From Chitinophagaceae bacterium (GTDB taxonomy: Bacteria; Bacteroidota; Bacteroidia; Chitinophagales; Chitinophagaceae): 34,628 nucleotides of DNA. Made by a program: the position numbers and the translations under genes. The notes beneath the pieces were generated by a model. The model had not been told where the DNA came from, made no database searches, and saw only the letters and a program-made list of their open reading frames with translations. This document shows positions 1 to 10,270 of this stretch, in pieces. Where the stretch lies: contig JAICYZ010000010.1 in assembly GCA_025933935.1 (NCBI GenBank), positions 1-34,628 on the forward strand. Reading direction: 5' to 3'. The first letter of the stretch is position 1. Each line of letters starts with the position of its first letter.

Positions 1-11
1 CAAACAACTAC

Positions 12-941
12 ATGCAAACAATTCTGGGGTCGGGTGGGGCAGTAGCTATCGAACTAGCGAAAGAATTAAAAAAATATACCAACAAAGTAAGATTAGTAGC
101 ACGCAATCCTAAAAAAGTAAATGCGGATGATGAAATCGTTGCTGCTAATCTTTTAGATAAGAAATTTATAAACGATGCAGTTGCTGGTTCTGACGTTGTG
201 TATATAACTGCCGGTTTGGAATACAACATAAAAGTATGGCGGCGCGATTGGCCGGTGATCATGCAAAATGTAATTGACGCTTGTATTGCGCATAATGCAA
301 AACTTGTTTTCTTCGACAATGTATATATGTATGCTCCTGAAGAAATTCCACACATGACGGAAGAAAGTGGCATAGCACCTGCAACGCAGAAAGGAAAAGT
401 AAGAGCAGAATTAATAAGAATGATCTTTGATGCCATCAAAAATAAAAATCTAACGGCCATGGTTACACGCAGTGCTGATTTTTATGGGAAAAATGTAAAA
501 ACAGGATTTTTGAACATTGGTGTTTTTGATAATTTTAAGAAAAACAAAAAAGCTTTCTGGCAATCCGACGCTAATAAAATTCATTCATTCACTTATGTGT
601 CCGATGCAGCTAAAGCGGTGGCACTCCTGGGAAATACACCTGATGCTTATGACCAGGTTTGGCATTTGCCTACTTCTTCTGAAAGATGGACTGGCAAAGA
701 CTTTATTAACTATATAGCCACGCAAATGAATGTAAAGCCACGTTATTACATCCTCTCTAAATTCATGATTTCTTTATTCGGAATATTCTCGCCAACGGTC
801 AAAGAATTGAAAGAAATGCAGTATCAGAATGACCGCGATTATTTTTTTGATAGCACTAAATTTGATAATAAATTTAAGCTACAGCCAACAACTTATGAAA
901 AAGGCATTAAGGAGACCATAACCGAGAACACGCCGTCGTAG
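12..941 (+). CDS. NAD-dependent epimerase/dehydratase-like protein (atypical SDR)
   Basis: This 309-aa protein has an N-terminal Rossmann nucleotide-binding loop (ILGSGGAVAIELAKEL, residues 4-19, the GxxGxxx pattern) followed by an Arg-rich strand end (VRLVARNP), as in NAD(P)-dependent sugar epimerases and atypical short-chain dehydrogenases. The segment FFDNVYMYAPEE near residues 100-111 is typical of this family. The usual catalytic YxxxK is not visible: the expected region reads ATQKGKVRAEL, with lysine but no tyrosine at the usual spacing. It may therefore be a reductase or NAD-binding protein rather than a true epimerase. The start lies only 11 bases into the window, so its upstream context is unseen, but the Rossmann motif begins at the normal distance from this Met, so the protein is probably complete. 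The substrate is unknown. Confidence 0.8.
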   Translation: MQTILGSGGAVAIELAKELKKYTNKVRLVARNPKKVNADDEIVAANLLDKKFINDAVAGSDVVYITAGLEYNIKVWRRDWPVIMQNVIDACIAHNAKLVFFDNVYMYAPEEIPHMTEESGIAPATQKGKVRAELIRMIFDAIKNKNLTAMVTRSADFYGKNVKTGFLNIGVFDNFKKNKKAFWQSDANKIHSFTYVSDAAKAVALLGNTPDAYDQVWHLPTSSERWTGKDFINYIATQMNVKPRYYILSKFMISLFGIFSPTVKELKEMQYQNDRDYFFDSTKFDNKFKLQPTTYEKGIKETITENTPS

Positions 942-1070
942 TAAATTTACGGCGCAAAGATTGAGTCTTTTTACTCTTGATTGACAGCAGATCGGATTCT
1001 AATTTTATCGGTGTTTATAACCTTTGTTTCGTTTAATAAAATGACAGGATTATGAACTTAACCGATGCCT

Positions 1071-3014
1071 ATGAAAAAAATATTTTACCTACTCATACTT
1101 TTCTTCAATACAAATATTTACGCTCAGATCATCACACCTGGTGTAAATGCAAACTTTGGTGTCGATGGCGATTTAAGAGCCAACTTTTTTAATGGTTCTG
1201 TTTCTTCAACCGGAGACGACTGGTTTAATTATGATAATTCGACAACAGGCGCGCAGGTTATTGACACTACCGGCGCATCGGCGATGATTACGCGGTACGC
1301 TACTGACGTGAATTTCCGGAAAAGCTCGTTTTCAACCGGAATGAGCTATCCTCCTTTCACTGTTGTAAATAATAAATTATTGTTGGGAGCGGCATTCATC
1401 CGCGATTATCACGGCACCGATTCTACGGCTTTTTCGGGAAGTAAAAATGCCGATAGTCCTGGAAACTGGTATTCGCCGCCATCTACACCGGTTCCAAATA
1501 AAAATGATATTCTGGATGTGATGGCGCATATGAGAAGAGATGGGCCTGGCATGACAGATTCACTATGGATGTTCGCTGGGGTTTCTATTGAAGGTACGAC
1601 CGGCGACCGTTATTTTGATTTTGAAATGTATCAAACAGATCTTACTTACAATAAAACATCAGGAACTTTTTCAGGCTATGGCCCCGATGCCGGGCACACT
1701 ACCTGGCAATTTGATGCGGCCGGGAATATTACAAAGCCAGGCGACATCATTTTTTCTGCCGATTATGGAAACTCCACACTGTCTGCTATCGAAGCAAGAA
1801 TATGGATTAATAAATCTTCCATGTCAATAACTCCCGTAGGTTTTAACTGGAGCGGTTCTTTTGATGGCGCATCAAACGGCGCTCAATTTGGATATGCAGG
1901 CATACAGCCAAAAACCAGCGGTAGTTTTTATACCGGGATTGAGAATAACGGCAGCGCCTGGGCAGGGCCTTTTTCGTTGATCCGGGTAGACAACAGCGTA
2001 GTTACCAATTATATTCCAAGCCAGTTTATGGAGTTTTCTGTAAACCTTACAAAGCTGGGATTAGACCCGGCAACCATGATTGGAAAAAATAATTGTGACA
2101 TGCCTTTCAGAAGGATTTTAGTTAAATCCCGCTCCTCTACATCCTTCACATCGCAGTTAAAGGACTTTGTCGCACCGGTTAATTTTTTTCAATCCTTAAG
2201 AGTTAAAGCTGCATCAGACGTTTCACTTGCCTGCGGATTGACAGGTTCAGTTACTCTAAAAGTTTCTAATCCTGTATCAAGTTCAGTTTATACATGGAAG
2301 ACGTCAGATGGACACATACTCACGAATGCGGTGAATGATTCAGTTTTGGTTGATTCTGCCGGTACTTATATCGTTTCTCAGCAATTACAGGCCTCGTGTC
2401 CTGCTTATTCCACTGATACGATTGTTGTTGCCCCATTGAGTAGAACTTGCTTTATTTTAAAGGCGGCAGTTACAAATTTTTCAGCATCATTATTAAACAA
2501 AAAGGCGGAATTGAATTGGTCTGTTACCAATAATAATGAAATAAATTATTTTGAAATTGAACGCAGTAGTGATGGTCTTAATTTTTCAGCTTTTCAAAAT
2601 GTTATTTCCACTTCTTCCGATCCTTTAAGTATGGATTACAAAGTTATGGATGACTTGCAGCAAAAAAACGCTGCTGTTGTTTATTACCGTTTAAGAATGA
2701 TACACATGGATGGGAATGTTTCATACAGTAAAATAATCCGGTTGTCACTGATGGAAAATTGGAGAGTAAATGTGTTTCCAAATCCGGTTGTTGACAATTT
2801 GCAAATCAATGTCTATGCTCCTTCAAATGAAAATGTCGAAGTTACCATTTATGATGCTTCCGGAAGATTAATGCGTAAGAGGTATCAAAATGTTTCTAAA
2901 GGTAATTCAACAATAAATCTGGCTGATTTTCAAAGTTGGCCGGCGGGCATCTATTCAGTAAAAATGTTGTCTGGTCAAAATATTTTTGTAGATAAAGTGT
3001 TCATTACAAAATAG
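1071..3014 (+). CDS. Secreted protein with type IX secretion C-terminal sorting domain
   Basis: The protein has about 647 aa and starts with a clear signal peptide (MKKIFYLLILFFNTNIYAQ). I prefer the Met at 1071; an in-frame ATG at 1065 would add only two residues. The last ~80 residues form a type A T9SS sorting domain: an FPNPVVDNLQI motif, a middle VTIYDASGRLM strand, and a final PAGIYSVKM...KVFITK stretch. These proteins cross the outer membrane by the type IX system and are attached or released with removal of this domain. Around residues 480-560 is an immunoglobulin/fibronectin-like stretch (LNWSVTNNNEINYFEIERS) common just before such domains. The first ~380 residues are rich in Gly, Ser, Asn and aromatic residues, and I recognise no enzyme motif there. 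It stands alone between unrelated genes, and its function is not identified. Confidence 0.85.
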   Translation: MKKIFYLLILFFNTNIYAQIITPGVNANFGVDGDLRANFFNGSVSSTGDDWFNYDNSTTGAQVIDTTGASAMITRYATDVNFRKSSFSTGMSYPPFTVVNNKLLLGAAFIRDYHGTDSTAFSGSKNADSPGNWYSPPSTPVPNKNDILDVMAHMRRDGPGMTDSLWMFAGVSIEGTTGDRYFDFEMYQTDLTYNKTSGTFSGYGPDAGHTTWQFDAAGNITKPGDIIFSADYGNSTLSAIEARIWINKSSMSITPVGFNWSGSFDGASNGAQFGYAGIQPKTSGSFYTGIENNGSAWAGPFSLIRVDNSVVTNYIPSQFMEFSVNLTKLGLDPATMIGKNNCDMPFRRILVKSRSSTSFTSQLKDFVAPVNFFQSLRVKAASDVSLACGLTGSVTLKVSNPVSSSVYTWKTSDGHILTNAVNDSVLVDSAGTYIVSQQLQASCPAYSTDTIVVAPLSRTCFILKAAVTNFSASLLNKKAELNWSVTNNNEINYFEIERSSDGLNFSAFQNVISTSSDPLSMDYKVMDDLQQKNAAVVYYRLRMIHMDGNVSYSKIIRLSLMENWRVNVFPNPVVDNLQINVYAPSNENVEVTIYDASGRLMRKRYQNVSKGNSTINLADFQSWPAGIYSVKMLSGQNIFVDKVFITK

Positions 3015-3291
3015 GAAAATCTTTTTTAGCCTTTTTCAGCTCAATCAAATAATTCATTTTGAATTTGAATAAACCCTGATGAAATTCCTCAGAATATCTC
3101 GCAGTACTTTCTATATCGGGATTAGCCGACTTTTTTATTTAAAATTCCTGCTGCAATAAAGCGACAAATAGAGCAAATAGCTGTTTTATCTTTCTTATTA
3201 AAAGCATTTTTTTTGAAATTTCTTTTTTAGCGTTCTATTGTATCATTGCATTTATTATTCCGTTACTTTTATCGCTCACAAAAATTTTTAA

Positions 3292-5250
3292 ATGAAACGT
3301 TTTACTTCTTTATGCTTTTATTTCCTGGCAGTGATAATTTTTTCGCAAAATACCTTTGCGCAGGATACTTCTATTTACAATAAGAACCAGGTTTTCGATC
3401 CATTGTTCATGACTCATGATGGTACTGAATTTCGCAGCGCAAACGGCGCTCCCGGGCCGAAGTATTGGCAAAACAGTGTGAACTATAGTATCCACGCCAC
3501 GTTGGATGAGAAAGACACGGTGATTAATGGAAATGTTACCATCAATTATACAAATAACAGCCCGGATGAATTAAAATATTTGTGGCTTCAGTTAGACCAG
3601 AATCTTTTTAACCCTGATTCACGCGGAGCATCTACAACCCTTGTTACAGGCGATCGCTTCGATGTAAAAGGGTATAAAAAAGGTGGCTATCATATTGAAT
3701 CAGCAACCGTAATTTATAAAGGGAAAACTTATAAAATTGATCCGGTTATTACAGATACAAGAATGCAGTTACGATTGCCCTTTGCTGTTAAGCCTAATGG
3801 CGATAAGATTGATGTGAAGGTGCAATATTCTTTTTCCATTCCCGAATATGGCGCAGACAGAATGGGAAGGTTATACACGAAAAATGGGGTCGTTTATCAA
3901 TTGGCGCAATGGTATCCGCGCATGTGTGTTTATGACGCGATAAAAGGCTGGAACACCCTTCCTTATATGGGTTTGGGAGAGTTTTATTGTGATTACGGCA
4001 ACTTCGATTATTATGTTACCGTTCCTGCAGATATGATTGTTGCTGGTTCAGGTGATTTGCAAAATCCGGAACAGGTTTTAACCGCCACAGAAATAAAAAG
4101 ATTGGCTGAAGCGCGCAAAAGCGATAGTACGGTCTTTATTGTAAAAGAAGATGAGATCGGTAATAAATCAGCAAGGCCCGCTCAAAAAGGAATGCTTACA
4201 TGGCATTTCAAAATGCACAATTCACGCGACGTTTCGTGGACAGCATCCAAAGCATTTATATGGGATGCAGCACGAATTAATTTCCCGTCAGGAAAAAAAG
4301 GAATTTCCATGGCGGTTTATCCGGTGGAAAGCAAAGGTTATAATGCTTATGGAAGAGCGACACAATATTTAAAACAAAGCATTGAATTTTATTCCAAAAC
4401 TTATTTTGAATATCCCTGGAATTCAGCTGTAGCGGTTGCCGGCGTGGCTCTCGGAATGGAATATCCCGGAATTATTTTTTGCAGTTACAGGATAGGAAAG
4501 GCAAATTTGTGGCATGATATAACCCATGAAATTGGGCATAATTGGTTCCCCATGATTGTAGGAAGCAATGAACGCCGGTACATGTGGATGGACGAGGGAA
4601 TGAATACTTTTATCAATGGTTATGCATCGAATTCTTTCAATCACGGTGAATATGGTGATACAAGCAATAGAAGTATTCTTGGAATGGCACGTACGATGAT
4701 GCGTGCAAAAGATCCATTAATGACGCCGCCCGAATCAATGAGTTTGCGCGATTATGGACAATATTATTCAAAGACCGCAGTCGGATTAAATATTCTAAGA
4801 AATTCGGTCATTGGGCCTGATCGTTTTGATTATGCGTTTAAAACTTATATTGATCGTTGGGCTTTTAAACATCCGCAGCCAAATGATTTTTTCCGCACGA
4901 TGAATGACGCTGCCGGCGAAGATCTGAACTGGTTTTGGAAAGAATGGTTTTATGAAACGTGGAAGTTGGATCAATCTGTAAAAAGTGTAAAATATGTAGA
5001 TGATAAGGCTGCAAATGGCGCATTGATCACTATAGAAAATTTGCAACAGATGGCTTTGCCGGTTACGCTGCATATCACTGAGGAGAATGGCCAGTCAAAT
5101 GAGGTGAAATTGCCGGTAGAAGTTTGGCAACGCGATAGCGAATGGACCTTTAAATATAATTCTACGTCTCCAATAACCTCTGTAGTATTGGATCCGCACG
5201 GAGAATTACCGGATATCAACAGGAATAATAATACCTGGAAGTCGAAATAA
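3292..5250 (+). CDS. M1-family metallopeptidase (aminopeptidase N-like)
   Basis: This 652-aa exported zinc peptidase has a signal peptide at residues 1-24 (ending NTFAQ). The gluzincin signature is intact: HEIGH at residues 412-416 supplies two zinc-binding His and the catalytic Glu, and Glu435 in WMDEG, after 18 intervening residues, is the third zinc ligand. A GMEYPG motif about 25 residues upstream corresponds to the substrate-amino-terminus loop (GAMEN) of M1 enzymes. The N-terminal ~230 residues look like the beta-saddle domain of M1 proteins. Length and layout fit the periplasmic M1 peptidases common in Bacteroidota. It probably cleaves peptides in the periplasm. The gene appears monocistronic and is followed by a strong hairpin terminator. 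Confidence 0.9.
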   Translation: MKRFTSLCFYFLAVIIFSQNTFAQDTSIYNKNQVFDPLFMTHDGTEFRSANGAPGPKYWQNSVNYSIHATLDEKDTVINGNVTINYTNNSPDELKYLWLQLDQNLFNPDSRGASTTLVTGDRFDVKGYKKGGYHIESATVIYKGKTYKIDPVITDTRMQLRLPFAVKPNGDKIDVKVQYSFSIPEYGADRMGRLYTKNGVVYQLAQWYPRMCVYDAIKGWNTLPYMGLGEFYCDYGNFDYYVTVPADMIVAGSGDLQNPEQVLTATEIKRLAEARKSDSTVFIVKEDEIGNKSARPAQKGMLTWHFKMHNSRDVSWTASKAFIWDAARINFPSGKKGISMAVYPVESKGYNAYGRATQYLKQSIEFYSKTYFEYPWNSAVAVAGVALGMEYPGIIFCSYRIGKANLWHDITHEIGHNWFPMIVGSNERRYMWMDEGMNTFINGYASNSFNHGEYGDTSNRSILGMARTMMRAKDPLMTPPESMSLRDYGQYYSKTAVGLNILRNSVIGPDRFDYAFKTYIDRWAFKHPQPNDFFRTMNDAAGEDLNWFWKEWFYETWKLDQSVKSVKYVDDKAANGALITIENLQQMALPVTLHITEENGQSNEVKLPVEVWQRDSEWTFKYNSTSPITSVVLDPHGELPDINRNNNTWKSK

Positions 5251-5267
5251 AATAACAGCAACAAACG

Positions 5268-5305
5268 AAAAAAAATGGAGCACCAGAGGCGCTCCATTTT
5301 TTTTT
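5268..5305 (+). terminator. Rho-independent terminator after the M1 peptidase gene
   Basis: An A-run leads into the stem ATGGAGC (5275-5281), which pairs with GCTCCAT (5291-5297) across a 9-base loop and is followed by a run of T. The flanking A and T runs make it potentially bidirectional, but it sits much closer to the peptidase stop (5250) than to the convergent stress-protein stop (5448). Confidence 0.85.
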
Positions 5306-5447
5306 ATAAAGTGTTTTAAAAACATTTACAGTAAAGAAATAAATATGCTGAAATTCTGTCTTAAAAAGATAACGGTTAGGCACAAACGAAAATATTTCTT
5401 TCACCAAATCATCGGGTGAATAAATCTTTAATTCTTAATTCCTGTTT

Positions 5448-6260
5448 TTATGCCGGTATAGCGATGATCGGAACACTGCTGTGATACGCTAATTTCTTGG
5501 TATGGCTTGTTTTGAAAAGCTGGCTCAAAAAACCATGTTTACGAGGCACGGTAATGATGGCATCTATATTCCTCGTTTCTACAAAACTGCTGATTCCTTC
5601 TAAAAAATCATAAGCGCGCAAAAAAGAAAATTCCGGATCATACATTCCCAGTTTGTCTTCCATCGCTTCTCTTTCCACTTTAAATTCGGGAGTCAGTTCT
5701 ACATAATGTTCGCTGTCCACATTCAATATTTCTAATTTTGGTTTAAAAGTATCGAGGATATTTTTTAACGCAACAAAAGGCGTGGTGCGGGCTACATCTT
5801 TAAAGTCAGAAGTGAAAACTACTTTGTTTATTCCATGGAAGTGCGCATCTGCCGGAATGATCATTACCGGGCAATTGACGTGCCTGATGACATTCAGGGT
5901 ATTAGTTCCCATAAAAACCTGTGTGATTCTTGAGCTTCCCGTAATGCCCATTACAACCATATCCACAAAATTTCCCATTACAAAATCACTTAGATTATCT
6001 ACAAAAGAACCTTCTTCAGCAACACAGGAAATATTATCTTTTCCTTCACTGATTTTTGATCTTACTTCGTCAAGTGCTGATTCGGAAATTCTTTGCCGTG
6101 AACCTTCATCTTTGGAAGTTAACGTTGCTAAGCTGATACGGCTGTAAACATGGAAAAGAATAATTTCCACGGCAGGAAAATCTTTTGTTAATGCTATTGC
6201 ATATTTTGCAGCATTTATTGACGTGTCGGAAAAATCAACAGGAACTAAAATTTTTTTCAT
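5448..6260 (-). CDS. Universal stress protein, two tandem UspA domains
   Basis: This 270-aa cytoplasmic protein is built of two UspA folds. The first (residues ~1-140) begins MKKILVPVDFSDTSINAAKYA, a typical start with the Asp that contacts nucleotide. It contains GITGSSRITQVFMGT, which fits the ATP-binding pattern G-2x-G-9x-G-(S/T). The second domain (residues ~145-270) is more divergent: it ends HSSVPIIAIPA, and its equivalent loop (RKHGFLSQLFKTSHTKKL) lacks the glycines, so only the first domain is likely to bind ATP. Such two-domain proteins are usual in Bacteroidota and are linked to stress and growth-arrest responses. The gene converges on the M1 peptidase and diverges from smc. Confidence 0.9.
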   Translation of the reverse strand: MKKILVPVDFSDTSINAAKYAIALTKDFPAVEIILFHVYSRISLATLTSKDEGSRQRISESALDEVRSKISEGKDNISCVAEEGSFVDNLSDFVMGNFVDMVVMGITGSSRITQVFMGTNTLNVIRHVNCPVMIIPADAHFHGINKVVFTSDFKDVARTTPFVALKNILDTFKPKLEILNVDSEHYVELTPEFKVEREAMEDKLGMYDPEFSFLRAYDFLEGISSFVETRNIDAIITVPRKHGFLSQLFKTSHTKKLAYHSSVPIIAIPA

Positions 6261-6309
6261 TTGATTTTTTTGATTTTAATTTTTTAAAAAGGATTTTGCG
6301 GAATACCTG

Positions 6310-6317
6310 CAAATGTA
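6310..6317 (-). promoter_or_regulatory. Candidate -7 promoter element for the universal stress gene
   Basis: On the minus strand this reads TACATTTG, an exact match to the Bacteroidota -7 consensus TAnnTTTG, about 50 bases before the start codon. A TTG lies upstream with a 24-base spacer, longer than usual, so only the -7 box is persuasive. Confidence 0.35.
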
Positions 6318-6448
6318 TATAATCATATTTGTAATAAAAACCAACTAAAAGAATTTGAAAATCCATGCTTTGAGTTTGCTGTGAAAAAGGTGTGTATAAT
6401 TATAAAATGCAATCGACTTTTACAGATTTTTCTTAATAACAGAACCAA

Positions 6449-6456
6449 TATATTTG
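6449..6456 (+). promoter_or_regulatory. Candidate -7 promoter element for smc
   Basis: The sequence TATATTTG matches TAnnTTTG exactly and lies 52 bases upstream of the smc start codon. I see no convincing -33 TTG at the expected distance. A GC-rich imperfect hairpin (TTTGCC ... GGCAAA, 6453-6483) immediately follows and would fall in the 5' untranslated region or overlap the transcription start. Confidence 0.4.
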
Positions 6457-6508
6457 CCTGCCTGCCGTGATGACGCGGGCAAACCCTGATTTAAATAAAT
6501 AAGAACAC

Positions 6509-9500
6509 GTGAGATTAAAGAGTTTAGAAATAAAAGGATTTAAAAGTTTTGCTGATAAAACCCTTGTCAATTTTGACCAGGGAATAACCGGTGTTATCGG
6601 CCCCAACGGTTGTGGCAAAAGTAATATCGTAGATTCTATACGTTGGGTAATCGGAGAACAAAAGATCAGTCAGCTTAGAAGTGAAAACCTCGAAAGCCTT
6701 GTTTTTAATGGTTCTAAAAACCGCAGTGCAAGCGGACTTGCAGAAGTGAGCCTTACTTTTGAGAATACCAGAAATCTTCTTCCAACAGAATTTCAAACAG
6801 TAACCGTCACACGAAAATATTATAAAAACGGTGAGAGTGAATACCGGCTTAATGATGTCAGTTGCAGGCTGAAAGATATTCATAATCTTTTTATGGATAC
6901 GGGTATCAGCACGGATAGTTATGCCATCATCGAGTTGGGAATGGTCGATGATATTATTAAAGATAAAGAAAACAGCCGGCGCAGAATGCTGGAACAGGCT
7001 GCGGGAATTTCTATTTATAAAACCAGGAAGCGGGAAGCGAAATTAAAACTTGATTCTACAGAGCAGGATCTTGCACGTATAGAAGATCTCCTTTTTGAAA
7101 TCAACAATCAATTAAAAACTTTAGAGAGCCAGGCAAAAAAGGCGGAGAAATATTTTGAAATAAAAAAAGATTATCGTGAACTGAGTGTGGAACTTGCCAA
7201 GGCTGCGCTGGAAGGATTTAATATTACTTATAAAGAATTAAATGAACAGCAAAAAACCGAAACCGATAAACGCATAGAACTGGAAGCGCAGGTTGCGACT
7301 GAAGAAGCGGCTTTGCAAAAAGAAAAAGCTGCGATGATTGAAAAAGAAATTTTGCTTCAGCAACAGCAGCATGCTTTTAATGATATTAATAATGTGGTTC
7401 GTGAAAGAGAAAACAAAAAAAATCTGAGTGTTCAGCGGTTGCAATATCTAAAGGAACGGGCAACCAGCCTTACAGATTTTCTGTTGAAAGCAGAAGGACA
7501 GTTGAAAGGAATTGAGGAAAGCATTCAATTTTCAAAACTCCAGATAGGGGATGAAGAAAATAAATTGGTTGAACATAAAGAAAACCTGGAAAAGTTAAAG
7601 AAGAATACGGAAGAAAAAAGGAATATTTATGATGTAAAAAGAACGGCCATTGATGCGCTCCGGCAAACACAAATGCAGTTGCAAAGGAGTCATTTTGATG
7701 CAGAAAAAAAAGTAGCTGTTGCCGATACTTCTATTTTTAATTTACAAAGATCCATTGCTCAGATTGAAGAAGAACAAAATCAACGAACTGGAAATCTTGC
7801 CAATCTCGAAAGGGATAAAAACGAAAAGGAATCGGAACTAAACGGGCAGAAAGATGTGCTGGAAGGATTAAAAAAACATAACGAATTTACCAAAGAACAG
7901 ATCCTTGAAACACAGGCGGCTCTTGAGAAATTGCGCTCTGAACTGGCAGAAGAAAACCGCATACTCGACGCAAAACAAAATGAACACGATCTATTGAAGA
8001 GCCTGATAGATAAAATGGAAGGCTACCCGGAAAGCGTGAAATTTTTGCATAATAATAAGGCGTGGAATTTCAACGCGCCCATTCTTTCTGACATTATTTA
8101 TGTAAAAGAAGAATACCGCACGGCAGTTGAAAATGTGTTGGAACCTTACCTCAATTATTATGTCGTTGATAATTTGAAAGAAGGGTTGACTGCAGTTAAT
8201 TTATTGGATCAAAATAAAAAGGGAAAAGCAAATTTCTTTTTACTCGATCAGCTTAATTTAAAAGAAGATAATAAAGTTGTTGAATCAATTACCAATACCA
8301 TTCCTGCATTGAATGTGATTGAAATTGATCCAAAATACCGGAACCTGGCAGGCTATCTTTTGCACAATGTTTTTATTGCAGAAAATGATGAAGCACTTGC
8401 CAACAGCAATGGGCACGTTGTGTTGGAAAAATCGGGCAAGTATGTAAAAGGAAAATATTCTTTAAGCGGCGGAAGTGTTGGCCTGTTTGAAGGAAAAAAG
8501 ATCGGACGTGCAAAAAATTTAGAAAAGTTAGCTGAAAAGATCCTCGTTCAAAAAGAAAAGGTAACAGGTTTAAAAAATGTAATCAACCAAAAATCGAACG
8601 AGGTAATTGCATTCAATCAGCAGTTGAAAGAGAATGTGATTCAACAAACGCAGCAATCGATTAACGAACTCACCAATCAAACTTATTCTATTCAAAATAA
8701 AATAGAAAATATACTTCATCAAAGAGCCGTTTCAGACAATCGTATAGAGGACATGAAGCAGCAGCTGGAGCAGAACCAGGATGAGATTGAAGATACACGA
8801 CGGCAATTGGAAACATTGATAGAACAGGTGAGTCAACATGATGAAAAAATGAAATTTGCCGGTGATGAATTTTCAAAAGCCGAGCAGGAATTTAACGAAG
8901 CGAACAGGCTATTTAATGATCATAATTTACAATTAACCCGTCAGCAAAGCAAGGTAAATTCTATTACCCAGGAACTTGAATTCAAGAACAGGCAGTTCGC
9001 TGATCTGAATACGCAAATCACTAATAGCAATGCGCAACTGAAAGATTCTTCTGAAAACATTGCTGTTACGTCACAAGAATTGGAAACGCTGGAACTCGAG
9101 GTAATTTCTTTATTGAAAAATAAAGATATTGAAGAAAAGAAATTGAACGAAGCAGACCAGGCATATTATAACCTGAGAAATGATTTGAATGAAAAAGAAA
9201 GTGCGCTTCGGCAGAAACAAAAAAATAAAGAACAAACCGATCATTTATTAAATGAGATAAAGGATAAGCTGAACGAATTGAAGCTGCATCTTGCGGGTAT
9301 GAAAGAAAGATTGAGCGTTGAATTTAAAGTAGATCTGGATGCAATTATAGATGAAGAAAGAAAGTCAGACACACCATTGGAAGAACTGCAGGAGAAGTGT
9401 GACCGTCTCAAAAAGCGGCTCGAAAATATGGGCGAAATCAATCCTACTGCGGTTGAAGCTTTTACAGAAATGAAGAAGCGTTTCGACTTTATAAAAGAGC

Positions 9501-10048
9501 AAAAAAATGATTTGGTAAATGCAAAAGAGTCGTTATTGCAAACGATCCAGGAAGTAGAAACCACCGCTAATCAAAAATTTTTAGACACGTTCAACCAGGT
9601 AAGGGATAATTTCCAAAATGTGTTTAAAGCTTTGTTTACTGATGACGATACAGCCGATATGGTTTTGAGCGATCCGGACAATCTTGCCGAAACAGGAATT
9701 GATATTGTAGCCAAGCCAAAAGGCAAAAGGCCTACAAGCATTACGCAGTTAAGCGGAGGTGAAAAAACGCTGACAGCAACTGCTTTGTTATTTGCAATTT
9801 ACCTGATAAAACCAGCACCATTCTGTATCCTTGATGAAGTGGATGCTCCGCTTGATGACGCCAACGTGGGGAAATTCACACAAATGATCCGCAAGTTTAG
9901 CAAAGAATCTCAATTCATCATTGTAACGCATAACAAAATGACAATGGCTTCTGTTGATGTGATTTATGGCGTTACGATGCAGGAACCAGGCGTAAGCAAA
10001 TTAGTGCCGGTAGATTTCCGTGGGTTGGATCATCAGTTTGTGAATTAG
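6509..10048 (+). CDS. smc: Chromosome segregation protein SMC
   Basis: This is the 1179-aa SMC ATPase of the condensin complex (partners ScpA and ScpB), which compacts and helps segregate chromosomes. The translation starts at GTG; MRLKSLEIKGFKSFADKT is the canonical SMC N-terminus and leaves no room for a better start. The Walker A motif is GPNGCGKS (residues 31-38). Two long Glu/Lys/Gln-rich coiled coils (~residues 170-500 and ~670-1010) flank a hinge (~510-665) that contains the conserved SLSGGSVGLFEGKKIGR. The C-terminal head has the ABC signature LSGGEK (1081-1086) and Walker B CILDEVDAP with Asp1109 and catalytic Glu1110. All key residues are intact and the length is normal. Confidence 0.97.
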   Translation: MRLKSLEIKGFKSFADKTLVNFDQGITGVIGPNGCGKSNIVDSIRWVIGEQKISQLRSENLESLVFNGSKNRSASGLAEVSLTFENTRNLLPTEFQTVTVTRKYYKNGESEYRLNDVSCRLKDIHNLFMDTGISTDSYAIIELGMVDDIIKDKENSRRRMLEQAAGISIYKTRKREAKLKLDSTEQDLARIEDLLFEINNQLKTLESQAKKAEKYFEIKKDYRELSVELAKAALEGFNITYKELNEQQKTETDKRIELEAQVATEEAALQKEKAAMIEKEILLQQQQHAFNDINNVVRERENKKNLSVQRLQYLKERATSLTDFLLKAEGQLKGIEESIQFSKLQIGDEENKLVEHKENLEKLKKNTEEKRNIYDVKRTAIDALRQTQMQLQRSHFDAEKKVAVADTSIFNLQRSIAQIEEEQNQRTGNLANLERDKNEKESELNGQKDVLEGLKKHNEFTKEQILETQAALEKLRSELAEENRILDAKQNEHDLLKSLIDKMEGYPESVKFLHNNKAWNFNAPILSDIIYVKEEYRTAVENVLEPYLNYYVVDNLKEGLTAVNLLDQNKKGKANFFLLDQLNLKEDNKVVESITNTIPALNVIEIDPKYRNLAGYLLHNVFIAENDEALANSNGHVVLEKSGKYVKGKYSLSGGSVGLFEGKKIGRAKNLEKLAEKILVQKEKVTGLKNVINQKSNEVIAFNQQLKENVIQQTQQSINELTNQTYSIQNKIENILHQRAVSDNRIEDMKQQLEQNQDEIEDTRRQLETLIEQVSQHDEKMKFAGDEFSKAEQEFNEANRLFNDHNLQLTRQQSKVNSITQELEFKNRQFADLNTQITNSNAQLKDSSENIAVTSQELETLELEVISLLKNKDIEEKKLNEADQAYYNLRNDLNEKESALRQKQKNKEQTDHLLNEIKDKLNELKLHLAGMKERLSVEFKVDLDAIIDEERKSDTPLEELQEKCDRLKKRLENMGEINPTAVEAFTEMKKRFDFIKEQKNDLVNAKESLLQTIQEVETTANQKFLDTFNQVRDNFQNVFKALFTDDDTADMVLSDPDNLAETGIDIVAKPKGKRPTSITQLSGGEKTLTATALLFAIYLIKPAPFCILDEVDAPLDDANVGKFTQMIRKFSKESQFIIVTHNKMTMASVDVIYGVTMQEPGVSKLVPVDFRGLDHQFVN

Positions 10049-10222
10049 CAACATTGTATCTATACTAAAGCAAAACGGAAATTCGGGTTATTTGTTTATT
10101 TGCTGCTAAAGGAAAACGATATTTTTATTGACGGCTCAGTAAAGCTTAAGGTAAGCGCCGAGGCTTTTCAAAAGATCCGTTAGCAGGTTATTCATCCTTA
10201 GTAACATTTGCAAGAATTTTAC

Positions 10223-10270
10223 CACATCAGCAAATCAGCACATCAGCCCATTAGCCTACTAGCCCATTAA
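10223..10270. repeat. Degenerate 8-base tandem repeat, six units
   Basis: Six consecutive 8-mers can be read: CACATCAG, CAAATCAG, CACATCAG, CCCATTAG, CCTACTAG and CCCATTAA. The common skeleton is C-x-x-x-T-(C/T)-A-G. The array fills the space before the minus-strand lipoprotein gene and its last unit contains that gene's stop codon (10267-10269). No function is known to me. Confidence 0.7.

Noticed and set aside
5400-5420. Hairpin TTCACC...GGTGAA downstream of the universal stress gene
   Set aside because: The stem is only 6 base pairs and no T-run follows on the minus strand, so it is too weak to call a terminator.
10138-10166. Possible terminator after smc (AAAGC ... GCTTTT)
   Set aside because: The stem is 5 base pairs with an unpaired 18-base interior and was not convincing.
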